NCBI GenBank assembly: GCA_963649395.1
Contig: CAVJHW010000115.1
Span: 1 to 8,191 of the forward strand
Reading direction: 5' to 3'
From: Scatomonas sp963649395
GTDB lineage: Bacteria; Bacillota; Clostridia; Lachnospirales; Lachnospiraceae
Length of the DNA stretch: 8,191 nt
A program made the translations under genes and the position numbers. Positions 1-6,179 of the stretch are shown one piece after another. The notes under the pieces were generated by a model. That model saw nothing but the letters and a program-made list of their open reading frames with translations. It had not been told where the DNA came from and did no database searches. Numbering within the stretch: position 1 is the stretch's first letter; each line of letters begins with the position of its first letter.

Positions 1-2
1 TC

Positions 3-140
3 CCCCACCGACATGCGAGCATGTCGTGGGCTCAGGCTTTTGACACTGTAACCAATATTCAGTTGGCCAAGAAAACAAATTATCACTTTTCGATTGGTAT
101 GTGGGGTTCTGGCTTGTGGGGAGGCTCTGCTCGTGATTAG
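3..140 (+). CDS. 3' end of an unrecognised open reading frame running in from the left window edge
   Basis: This frame is open from the first complete codon at base 3 to a TAG at 138-140, giving about 45 residues. The C-terminal tail is rich in glycine and tryptophan (GMWGSGLWGG). An ATG lies at 21-23, but the bases before it (1-20) show no Shine-Dalgarno sequence, so a fresh start there is unlikely. The C-terminus of a longer upstream gene is the better reading. The stop overlaps the GTG start of the next gene by 8 nt, and that gene's ribosome binding site lies inside this frame, which suggests translational coupling. I recognise no family. Chance openness over 45 codons is quite possible, so confidence is low. 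Confidence 0.35.
   Translation, partial: PHRHASMSWAQAFDTVTNIQLAKKTNYHFSIGMWGSGLWGGSARD
4..30. other. Imperfect hairpin, no T-run
   Basis: Bases 9-15 (CGACATG) pair with 20-26 (CATGTCG) around a CGAG loop. Bases 4-7 pair with 27-30 once C8 is bulged out, giving an 11-bp interrupted stem. No T-run follows immediately; the nearest T-rich bases are at 38-41. It may simply lie within the 3' end of the upstream reading frame. Its role is unknown. Confidence 0.35.
118..124 (+). promoter_or_regulatory. Ribosome binding site that fixes the GTG start at 133
   Basis: GGGGAGG at 118-124 is followed by an 8-nt spacer and GTG at 133-135. The alternative in-frame TTG at 94 has only AT-rich sequence before it with no purine-rich SD, so the GTG is preferred. 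Confidence 0.7.
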
Positions 141-627
141 ATATGGAAAAATATTTTTCTTAAATCCAGCCGAAATATGGATTTCTGATATGAAATGCAA
201 TTTAAGTAATATTGTTAAAATCATTAATGTTTTTGACTGTAAATGGATTTTAATGACGATTGATTCTGTAACGGGAGACAGTTCATTCCTTACAGCAATA
301 AAGAATCAAGGGGTAAGGTATATTGCAAGCCCTTTAGGGTCAAATAATTTTGAGATATCTGTAGTCCTCCAATATACTTTATTTGAGAATGTCCTAGATA
401 AAGCGATGAACGAGAACCCGGAAAATATATTTGTATACAGTTTGCTGGAATTGAAAGAGTGTAATATGTGTTTACAGTATTCGTTTGAGGAGTTGATAAT
501 CAAAGGAATTGCTGATGTATGTATATCCATTTCCTTGGATAAAAATGCCATGATGATTTACATGAGTAAATTTTTGATTCCGATTCGAGAAGTATTCAAA
601 AAAATCAAGGCATTGAGGTTGGACTAA
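133..627 (+). CDS. Unrecognised 164-residue protein in an AT-rich islet
   Basis: I do not recognise this protein. From the GTG at 133, chosen for the GGGGAGG site 8 nt upstream, it has 164 residues. By my count about 18 acidic and 17 basic residues are present, so it is near neutral. No signal peptide or clear transmembrane helix is visible, so it is probably cytosolic. The sequence alternates hydrophobic strands and helices and is rich in Ile, Asn and Lys. The C-terminal part (around ISISLDKNAMMIYMSK, followed by a lysine-rich helix) looks like a strand-turn-strand-helix ending. Its start overlaps the stop of the preceding frame by 8 nt. It is much more AT-rich than the operon to its right and is convergent to it. 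Small single-domain proteins tightly coupled behind a longer gene are typical of immunity proteins and of other accessory partners. Immunity function is inference only. Confidence 0.65.
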   Translation: MIRYGKIFFLNPAEIWISDMKCNLSNIVKIINVFDCKWILMTIDSVTGDSSFLTAIKNQGVRYIASPLGSNNFEISVVLQYTLFENVLDKAMNENPENIFVYSLLELKECNMCLQYSFEELIIKGIADVCISISLDKNAMMIYMSKFLIPIREVFKKIKALRLD

Positions 628-728
628 CAGGGGGGAGCAGACACAAGACAACCACGGATCACGATTCTGGTTGAAAGGCATATGGCGAAAACTACCAATT
701 GAAAATGAATGGTGTGAACCTCTGAGCA

Positions 729-764
729 AGAGCCGCCAGGGAGCTTTCGCTCCCTGGCGGCTCT
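729..764. terminator. Strong hairpin between convergent units, candidate bidirectional terminator
   Basis: Bases 729-744 pair without mismatch with 749-764: 16 bp, GC-rich, closing a 4-base loop. Read on the minus strand (the argH transcript) the loop is GAAA, a GNRA tetraloop closed by C-G, which is typical of stable RNA hairpins. On the plus strand it is TTTC. It lies 102 nt past the plus-strand stop at 627 and 77 nt past the argH stop, so it could serve both convergent transcripts. Neither side has a T-run, so it is not a textbook intrinsic terminator. It might instead act as a 3' end stabiliser or processing site. Confidence 0.5.
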
Positions 765-841
765 AATGGCTCTTGCCCATACGGCTCATCTGTCATCTTG
801 GGTGTATTTATGATTTTATTCGGGGGAAGACCGCCGTAGGT

Positions 842-2227
842 CTACAATTTTTTCCTCTGCAGATAGGACCGGTTGGCTGCAATAACCTCTTCCATAACGG
901 CAGAACCAGGAGCGCCCGTGGTCATCCGTTTCTCTACACAGGTCTTCATGCTGATGGCTTCATAGATATCTGACTCGAAGGCCGGGCTGAAACTTTTATA
1001 ATCCTCCAGGGACAGGTCATCTAGGGCACAGCCCTTATCGATGCAGGCCAGAACCAGCCTTCCCACAATGCCGTGGGCATCCCGGAAGGGAACTCCCTTG
1101 CCCACCAGGTAGTCTGCAGCATCCGTGGCATTGGTGAAGCCCTTCTTCGCCGAGGCTTCCATGACCTCCTTGCGGAACTTCATGGTGGCAAGCATGCCGG
1201 TAAAGAGAGCCAGACAGCCCTTGACCGTATCAATGGCATCAAAGGTCAGCTCCTTGTCCTCCTGCATATCCTTGTTATAGGCCAGGGGCAGACCCTTCAT
1301 GGTGGTCAGCATGGACAGGAGGGCACCATAGACCCGGCCGGTCTTGCCCCGCACCAACTCCGCTATATCCGGATTCTTCTTCTGGGGCATAATAGAGCTG
1401 CCGGTGCTGTAGGCATCATCGATCTCCACAAAGCCATATTCATTGGTATTCCAGGTAATAATCTCCTCACTGAAGCGGCTTAAATGCATCATAATCAGAG
1501 ACAGGGCTGACAGGAATTCGATGACATAATCCCTGTCGGATACGGAATCCATGCTGTTGGCGGTGGGGCCATCAAAGCCCAGCAATTCAGCTGTATAAGC
1601 CCGATCCAGCGGATAGGTGGTGCCCGCCAGAGCGCCGCTGCCCAGAGGGCAGGTATTCATTCTGGCATATATATCCCTGAGACGGCTTCGATCTCTCTTA
1701 AACATCTCAAAATAAGCTCCCGCATGGTGAGCCAGGGTCACCGGCTGAGCCTTCTGCAGATGAGTGAAGCCCGGCATATAGGTATGGATATGCTCCTCCA
1801 TGATCTTCTCGATGGTTTCCAACAGCTGCTTGACCAGATCATCCGTCTCCTGAATCTCGTCTCGGATATAAAGCTTCATATCCAAAGCCACCTGGTCATT
1901 CCTGCTCCGTCCCGTATGGAGCTTCTTGCCCGCATCCCCGATACGATCAATAAGGTTGGCCTCCACGAAGCTGTGAATATCCTCATATTGGCTTGTAATT
2001 TGCAATTTTCCGCTCTCGACATCTGATAGAATCCCCTCCAGACCCTCCAGAATCTGATCCTTCTCTGTCTCTGTCAAAATGCCCTGTTTGGCCAGCATTT
2101 TGACATGAGCCATGCTGCCCTGAATATCCTGCTTATAAAACTTTTGATCAAAGCCGATGGATGCATTGAAATTGTAGACCAGCTGATCGGTCTCCTTGGT
2201 AAATCGTCCGCCCCAAAGCTGTGCCAT
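842..2227 (-). CDS. argH: Argininosuccinate lyase
   Basis: This enzyme cleaves argininosuccinate into arginine and fumarate, the last step of arginine biosynthesis; it is a cytosolic homotetramer in this family. The 461 residues match the usual length and cover the whole fumarase/aspartase-superfamily fold. Visible landmarks are the N-terminal WGGRF (5-9), HTGRSRND (104-111), the conserved THLQKAQP loop with its catalytic-region histidine (155-162), and the signature GSSIMPQKKN (276-285) carrying the mobile-loop serine. The ATG start is supported by AAAGGAGG at 2237-2244 with a 9-nt spacer. It is the last gene of the minus-strand string, 25 nt after queH. No argG is visible beside it, so arginine synthesis genes are split in this genome or lie elsewhere. 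No arginine operator was recognised. It appears intact. Confidence 0.97.
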   Translation of the reverse strand: MAQLWGGRFTKETDQLVYNFNASIGFDQKFYKQDIQGSMAHVKMLAKQGILTETEKDQILEGLEGILSDVESGKLQITSQYEDIHSFVEANLIDRIGDAGKKLHTGRSRNDQVALDMKLYIRDEIQETDDLVKQLLETIEKIMEEHIHTYMPGFTHLQKAQPVTLAHHAGAYFEMFKRDRSRLRDIYARMNTCPLGSGALAGTTYPLDRAYTAELLGFDGPTANSMDSVSDRDYVIEFLSALSLIMMHLSRFSEEIITWNTNEYGFVEIDDAYSTGSSIMPQKKNPDIAELVRGKTGRVYGALLSMLTTMKGLPLAYNKDMQEDKELTFDAIDTVKGCLALFTGMLATMKFRKEVMEASAKKGFTNATDAADYLVGKGVPFRDAHGIVGRLVLACIDKGCALDDLSLEDYKSFSPAFESDIYEAISMKTCVEKRMTTGAPGSAVMEEVIAANRSYLQRKKL

Positions 2228-2236
2228 GGTGGTTTT

Positions 2237-2244
2237 CCTCCTTT
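2237..2244 (-). promoter_or_regulatory. argH ribosome binding site
   Basis: AAAGGAGG on the minus strand, 9 nt before the ATG at 2227. It lies in the 25-nt gap after the queH stop and confirms the argH start. Confidence 0.8.
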
Positions 2245-2252
2245 ATTTTCCC

Positions 2253-2921
2253 TTAAAGTCTTCCTTCCCTCTCTGCCTGCCGACGGGAATAGATACAGCC
2301 GCAATAGTTCTGCCGATAGAGTCCGTAGAGATGAGACAATTCCACGGAGCGCTTGTAGCCATCCTTCTTCTTGAAATCCGAAACCAGGTAGGCCAGACCA
2401 TACTCTTCTGCTACTCTCAGCCCTATTTGATTCAAAAGCTGGGCATCCTTCAAGGGGCTGATGGACAAGGTTGTGGTAAAATAATCCATTTTCCCGGCGG
2501 ACGCCGCCTGAGCTGTTTTCTCCAGTCTCAAGGCAAAACAGCGCCGACAGCGTTCGCCCCCCTCCGGCACATCCTCCAAACCACGGGCTATCTCAAAGAA
2601 GCATTGTGGCTCATAGGCCCCCTCCAGAAAAGCCACCGGATGCCGGGTTTGCATTGTCTCGATCAGCCTTTTTTGCTCCTCTGCCCGTTTGCGGTATTCC
2701 TCCTCCGGGGCAATATTGGGATTGTAATAAAAAACCGTAATTTCAAAATATTGAGCCAGGTAGTCCAATACGTAAGAGCTGCAGGGGGCACAGCAGCTAT
2801 GGAGCAGCAGACGAGGGGTCCGTCCCTCTCCCTGTATTCTCTGCAGAATCCCATCCAGCTCCCGCTGATAATTCCGCTTCTGTCCTTTCCCTTTTCCTAT
2901 CCTAGGCTCTTCTTGCATCAT
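2253..2921 (-). CDS. queH: Epoxyqueuosine reductase QueH (DUF208 family)
   Basis: QueH reduces epoxyqueuosine to queuosine in the wobble base of GUN-anticodon tRNAs, the last step of queuosine formation. It is the non-cobalamin alternative to QueG and carries an Fe-S cluster and an additional metal site. With the ATG at 2919-2921 the protein has 222 residues. Family marks are SCCAPC near residues 42-47, a CRRC pair with cysteines at 125 and 128, the TTLSISP stretch, and a C-terminal YCGC with cysteines at 207 and 209. An upstream in-frame TTG at 2946-2948 would add nine residues but has no good SD and would overlap the preceding gene by 47 nt. The ATG has GGGAG 10 nt upstream. A second ATG directly after it (2916-2918), with AGAGG 7 nt upstream, is almost equally good. 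The gene overlaps the upstream membrane gene by 20 nt, implying coupled translation. It appears intact. Confidence 0.93.
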   Translation of the reverse strand: MMQEEPRIGKGKGQKRNYQRELDGILQRIQGEGRTPRLLLHSCCAPCSSYVLDYLAQYFEITVFYYNPNIAPEEEYRKRAEEQKRLIETMQTRHPVAFLEGAYEPQCFFEIARGLEDVPEGGERCRRCFALRLEKTAQAASAGKMDYFTTTLSISPLKDAQLLNQIGLRVAEEYGLAYLVSDFKKKDGYKRSVELSHLYGLYRQNYCGCIYSRRQAEREGRL

Positions 2922-3960
2922 AGCGCCTCTTCTCCCGGTGAAAGACAAAATGAGATACCACAGCCATTACAGCGCAGAGGAAAAGCTGCACATAGTAACT
3001 GATTCCCCGACTAAGGGCCATCCCGGGCAGCACCAGACTGCTGCCGAATATGGGGGCAAAAATCCTCAGGAAGAGGGCCTCACTGATTCCCATGCCTCCC
3101 GGAATGGGCAGCATGTCCACGGAAATAGAGATGGCGGCCTGCATCAGTCCGATGGTCCAGATGGAAGTTCCATAAAGGCCAAAGGCCCGATAGACAAAAT
3201 AAGTGGCATAGAAGAGGATAAATCGCTGTGCCATGGTCAGCAAAAAAGCCAGCACCATAGTCAGCTTATGTTCCTTGAAAAAGGTGGCCGTCTCCTTATA
3301 TCGGTCCATAGAAGCCAGAAGCTTCTCCATGCGTCCCTCTTTATGCTTCATCAGGCGCTTCTTTTCCATCCAGGCCAGCCCCTTTTCCATACCCTGCTTA
3401 GCCAGGTTGGGATGGAAGATGAATAAGCCCAGGAGGAAGCAGAAGCCCTCCGTCAAGAAGAGTCCGATGGCAAAGATGCTATGCATGCCATTCAGATATT
3501 GCCGAAAGAAGCCATGTCCGAAAATCATGAGACCAAGGCCCACCACCACCAATACCACCTTGTACATAAAGGTCACCAGCAGCATAATCACGGAGGACAC
3601 GGGGATGGGAATCTCCTCCTTCTTCATATAGTAGATCTGCATGGGCGGTCCGCCGCTGGCAAAGGGGGTAATGCTGCAGAAGAAATATCCGGTGAAGGAA
3701 TAGAGCAGACATTTGCCCATATTTTGCTGAAGGTGGATGGCATGCATCATCAGCCAGATGATGACCGCCTGTCCGCAGATAAAGAGCAGGACACAGCCCA
3801 CCGCCATCATCAGGTAATGGCCATCGGCCGTCCCCATGGCAGCGATCAGTTCTCCGATATCCTGTCCCCGCAGAACTCCAAAGAAGGTCAGGAGAACCAC
3901 CACCGCCAAAAAGACTGCGTTAAATAAAGTTTTTTTCTTAACCTTGAATCGTTTTTTCAT
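2902..3960 (-). CDS. Flippase-like integral membrane protein (lysylphosphatidylglycerol synthase transmembrane / UPF0104 family)
   Basis: This is a 352-residue polytopic membrane protein. A basic N-terminus (MKKRFKVKKK) precedes a first hydrophobic segment at about 11-30. Further hydrophobic segments lie near 48-72, 84-99, 121-148, 160-183, 232-258, 264-285 and 320-340. Family landmarks are TPFASGGPPMQ (98-108) and LPIPGGMGISE (284-294), conserved in the membrane domain of MprF and in stand-alone UPF0104 proteins. The C-terminal synthetase (aminoacyl-transferase) domain of full MprF is absent, so it should not make lysyl-phosphatidylglycerol by itself. A lipid transport or flipping role is inferred from the family, and the substrate is unknown. 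The loop at about 184-232 is unusually long and charged. The ATG follows AAGGG with a 7-nt spacer. It lies 33 nt after ilvA and overlaps queH by 20 nt. Confidence 0.88.
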   Translation of the reverse strand: MKKRFKVKKKTLFNAVFLAVVVLLTFFGVLRGQDIGELIAAMGTADGHYLMMAVGCVLLFICGQAVIIWLMMHAIHLQQNMGKCLLYSFTGYFFCSITPFASGGPPMQIYYMKKEEIPIPVSSVIMLLVTFMYKVVLVVVGLGLMIFGHGFFRQYLNGMHSIFAIGLFLTEGFCFLLGLFIFHPNLAKQGMEKGLAWMEKKRLMKHKEGRMEKLLASMDRYKETATFFKEHKLTMVLAFLLTMAQRFILFYATYFVYRAFGLYGTSIWTIGLMQAAISISVDMLPIPGGMGISEALFLRIFAPIFGSSLVLPGMALSRGISYYVQLFLCAVMAVVSHFVFHREKRRYDARRA

Positions 3961-3993
3961 CCTTTATCCCTTGTCGGTTAGGGGCAAGATTGC

Positions 3994-5205
3994 TTACAGA
4001 TTGGCCCGAACCTGCTTCGGGCGATAACCGGCATCTTCCAGAGCCTGGATAATCTGCATCTTATGCTCTGTTCCAAAGGCTTCCAGCGTGATCTTCAGTT
4101 CCACCGCCGCACTTCTGTTGGTGCTATAGAACTGATTATGCTCCAACTTCACTACATTTCCCCTCAGCTCTGCAATGACAGAGGAGACTCTCACCAGCTC
4201 ACCGGGCTTATCCGGCAGGAGGACAGAGATGGTAAAGATCCGGTCTCTGGCAATAAGACCATTCTGCACCACAGAGGACATGGTAATGACGTCCATATTG
4301 CCGCCGCTTAGGATAGAAACGATTTTCTTTCCCTTGACATCCATATGCTTGAGGGCAGCTACCGTCAACAGGCCGGAATTCTCCACGATCATCTTGTGGT
4401 TTTCCACCATATCCAGGAAGGCCACGATCAACTCATCGTCTTCCACCGTAATGATATCATCCAGATTCTCCTGCAGATAGGGGAAAATCTTATCTCCCGG
4501 GCGCTTCACCGCCGTTCCGTCTGCAATGGTATTGACAGAAGGTAAGGTGGTTACTTCCCCTTTTTCCAGAGAAACCTGCATACAATTGGCACCGGCCGGT
4601 TCCACCCCGATGACCCTGATCTTGGGATTAAGCAGCTTAGCCAGGGTAGATACACCCGTCGCCAGACCACCGCCGCCGATAGGTACCAGAATATAATCCA
4701 CCAGGGGCAATTCCTGAAAAATCTCCATGGCAATGGTTCCCTGTCCGGTAGCCACCGTCAAATCATCGAAGGGATGAATAAAGGTATATCCATGGTCTTC
4801 CGCCAGCTTCAAGGCATGATCACAGGCTTCATCATAGACATCCCCATAGAGAACCACCTCTGCCCCATAGCCCTTGGTCCGCTCCACCTTGATCAGGGGG
4901 GTAGTGGTGGGCATTACGATCACTGCCTTGGCGCCGAAGCATTTGGCCGCATAGGCCACTCCCTGAGCATGGTTACCGGCGGAAGCGGTGATAAGGCCTT
5001 TGGCTCGCTCCTCCTCGCTGAGGGTACTGATCTTATAATAAGCTCCCCGCAGCTTATAGGCCCCGGTCAGCTGCATATTCTCCGGCTTCAGATAAACCTT
5101 ATTGCCCGTTAAGCTGCTGAAATGATCGCTGTAGATCAGCTTGGTCTCCTGGGTGACCTTTTTGACTGCCTCCGAGGCTTCCTCAAACTTGTCCAATGTA
5201 AGCAT
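3994..5205 (-). CDS. ilvA: Threonine ammonia-lyase (threonine dehydratase), single-ACT form
   Basis: This PLP enzyme deaminates L-threonine to 2-oxobutanoate and ammonia, the entry step to isoleucine. It has 403 residues. The catalytic fold-type II domain spans about 1-320, with the Schiff-base lysine K51 in GAYKLRGA (48-55), the substrate loop SAGNHAQG (75-82), the phosphate-binding glycines GGGG (177-180) and the SGGN segment (300-303). A single C-terminal ACT domain (about 325-400, starting FTISVLLPDKPGEL) follows. This matches the 'medium form' of the family, lying between TdcB-like catabolic enzymes without ACT and biosynthetic enzymes with a longer two-lobed regulatory part. Whether isoleucine inhibits it cannot be told from the sequence. 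The ATG at 5203-5205 lies 6 nt after the ftsY stop, with GGAAGG 10 nt upstream inside the end of ftsY. No other ilv genes are nearby and no leader or T-box precedes it. A catabolic role remains possible. Confidence 0.95.
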   Translation of the reverse strand: MLTLDKFEEASEAVKKVTQETKLIYSDHFSSLTGNKVYLKPENMQLTGAYKLRGAYYKISTLSEEERAKGLITASAGNHAQGVAYAAKCFGAKAVIVMPTTTPLIKVERTKGYGAEVVLYGDVYDEACDHALKLAEDHGYTFIHPFDDLTVATGQGTIAMEIFQELPLVDYILVPIGGGGLATGVSTLAKLLNPKIRVIGVEPAGANCMQVSLEKGEVTTLPSVNTIADGTAVKRPGDKIFPYLQENLDDIITVEDDELIVAFLDMVENHKMIVENSGLLTVAALKHMDVKGKKIVSILSGGNMDVITMSSVVQNGLIARDRIFTISVLLPDKPGELVRVSSVIAELRGNVVKLEHNQFYSTNRSAAVELKITLEAFGTEHKMQIIQALEDAGYRPKQVRANL

Positions 5206-5211
5206 ATTCCA

Positions 5212-6162
5212 TTAGCCTTCCTTTCCGTCTTCCGGCGATAGATTAAACAATGCGTTAACAAATTCCTCCGGATTAAACTTCTGCAGATCATCGATGGATT
5301 CTCCCACACCGATGTATTTTACAGGAATATCCAGCTCCGATTGAATGGCTACCGCGATACCTCCCTTGGCAGTTCCATCCAGCTTGGTCAATATAATCCC
5401 GGTAATATTGGCCACCTCATTGAATTGACGGGCCTGCAGCAAGGCGTTCTGCCCGGTAGTGCCATCCAGAACCACCAGGGTCTCCAGATAAGCCTCCGGA
5501 TATTCCTTGTCCAGAATCCGATAAATCTTCCGAAGCTCCTCCATAAGATTCTTCTTGTTATGTAATCTCCCGGCGGTATCGCACAAGAGAACATCGGCCT
5601 GTCTGGCCTTGGCAGCTGCCACCGCATCATAGACCACTGAGGCGGGATCTGCTCCCGACTGACCTCCGATAATCTCTACCCCGGCCCTGTGAGCCCACTG
5701 CTCCAGCTGCTCACCGGCTGCCGCCCGAAAGGTATCTGCCGCAGCCAGGATCACCTTCTTTCCCTGATCCTTCAGCTTGCCTGCCAGCTTGCCCACAGAG
5801 GTAGTCTTGCCCACGCCATTGACACCGATAACCAGAACTACAGATCTGCGATTCTCGAATTCGTAGGCGGTCTCTCCTACTTCCATCTGCTTCCGAATAC
5901 TGTCAATAAGCAGCTGTCTGCACTCTGCAGGCTCCTTAATGTGGCGCTCAGCCACCTCCTTCTTCAGATTTTCCAGAATCGCCGTGGTGGTATTGATCCC
6001 GATATCTCCCATCACCAAGATTTCCTCGATTTCCTCATAGAAATCATCGTCTATGCTGGAAAATCCCTTGAAAATAGAATCAATTCCGGATGCGATGCTG
6101 GCTCGGGTCTTGGACAGACCCTTGACAAGTCTCTTAAAAAAACCTACCTTTTCCTCCGCCAA
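5212..6162 (-). CDS. ftsY: Signal recognition particle receptor FtsY (TTG start)
   Basis: FtsY is the membrane-associated SRP receptor GTPase. It pairs with Ffh to deliver ribosomes making membrane proteins to the translocon. The 316 residues hold a short basic/amphipathic N-terminus (VGFFKRLVKGLSKTR, about 6-20), the helical N domain to about 100, and the NG GTPase: G1 GVNGVGKTT (113-121), DTFRAAA (143-149), DTAGR (195-199), TKLD (259-262) and GVGE (285-288). It lacks the long acidic A domain of enterobacterial FtsY, as is usual in Firmicutes. The start is TTG at 6160-6162, supported by AGGAGGT 9 nt upstream and by the conserved N-terminal sequence. There is no in-frame ATG between it and the smc stop. 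It lies 17 nt after smc, a common smc-ftsY arrangement in Firmicutes, and 6 nt before ilvA. Confidence 0.97.
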   Translation of the reverse strand: MAEEKVGFFKRLVKGLSKTRASIASGIDSIFKGFSSIDDDFYEEIEEILVMGDIGINTTTAILENLKKEVAERHIKEPAECRQLLIDSIRKQMEVGETAYEFENRRSVVLVIGVNGVGKTTSVGKLAGKLKDQGKKVILAAADTFRAAAGEQLEQWAHRAGVEIIGGQSGADPASVVYDAVAAAKARQADVLLCDTAGRLHNKKNLMEELRKIYRILDKEYPEAYLETLVVLDGTTGQNALLQARQFNEVANITGIILTKLDGTAKGGIAVAIQSELDIPVKYIGVGESIDDLQKFNPEEFVNALFNLSPEDGKEG

Positions 6163-6171
6163 TGGTGAGCC

Positions 6172-6178
6172 ACCTCCT
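6172..6178 (-). promoter_or_regulatory. ftsY ribosome binding site supporting a TTG start
   Basis: AGGAGGT on the minus strand, immediately after the smc stop and 9 nt before TTG at 6162. The near-perfect SD compensates for the weak start codon and decides it. Confidence 0.8.
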
Positions 6179-6179
6179 G

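Noticed and set aside
40..45. TTGACA, a perfect -35 hexamer upstream of the plus-strand gene
   Set aside because: At the proper 16-18 nt spacing there is only TTGGCC or similar, with no -10-like TATAAT, so a promoter cannot be supported. The upstream frame is also open through it.
628..728. Possible small genes between the islet gene and the hairpin (purine-rich run at 629-636, ATGs near 681 and 707)
   Set aside because: The ATGs open frames of only six codons and their spacing to the purine run is far too long, so I see no gene here.
823..845. Short inverted repeat AGACC/GGTCT just after the argH stop
   Set aside because: The stem is only 5 bp with a 6-base loop and no T-run on the argH strand; it is too weak to call a terminator.
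773..973. 66-codon plus-strand frame starting in the intergenic region
   Set aside because: It runs into the 3' end of argH on the opposite strand and has no SD before its ATG; its composition follows the argH shadow.
1073..1483. 136-codon open frame on the plus strand
   Set aside because: It is antisense to the conserved centre of argH, has no ribosome binding site and no recognisable protein features.
2196..3002. 268-codon open frame on the plus strand
   Set aside because: It lies opposite queH, with ends overlapping argH and the membrane gene. QueH on the other strand has all its family cysteines and proper ribosome binding sites, so the plus frame is a shadow of coding bias.
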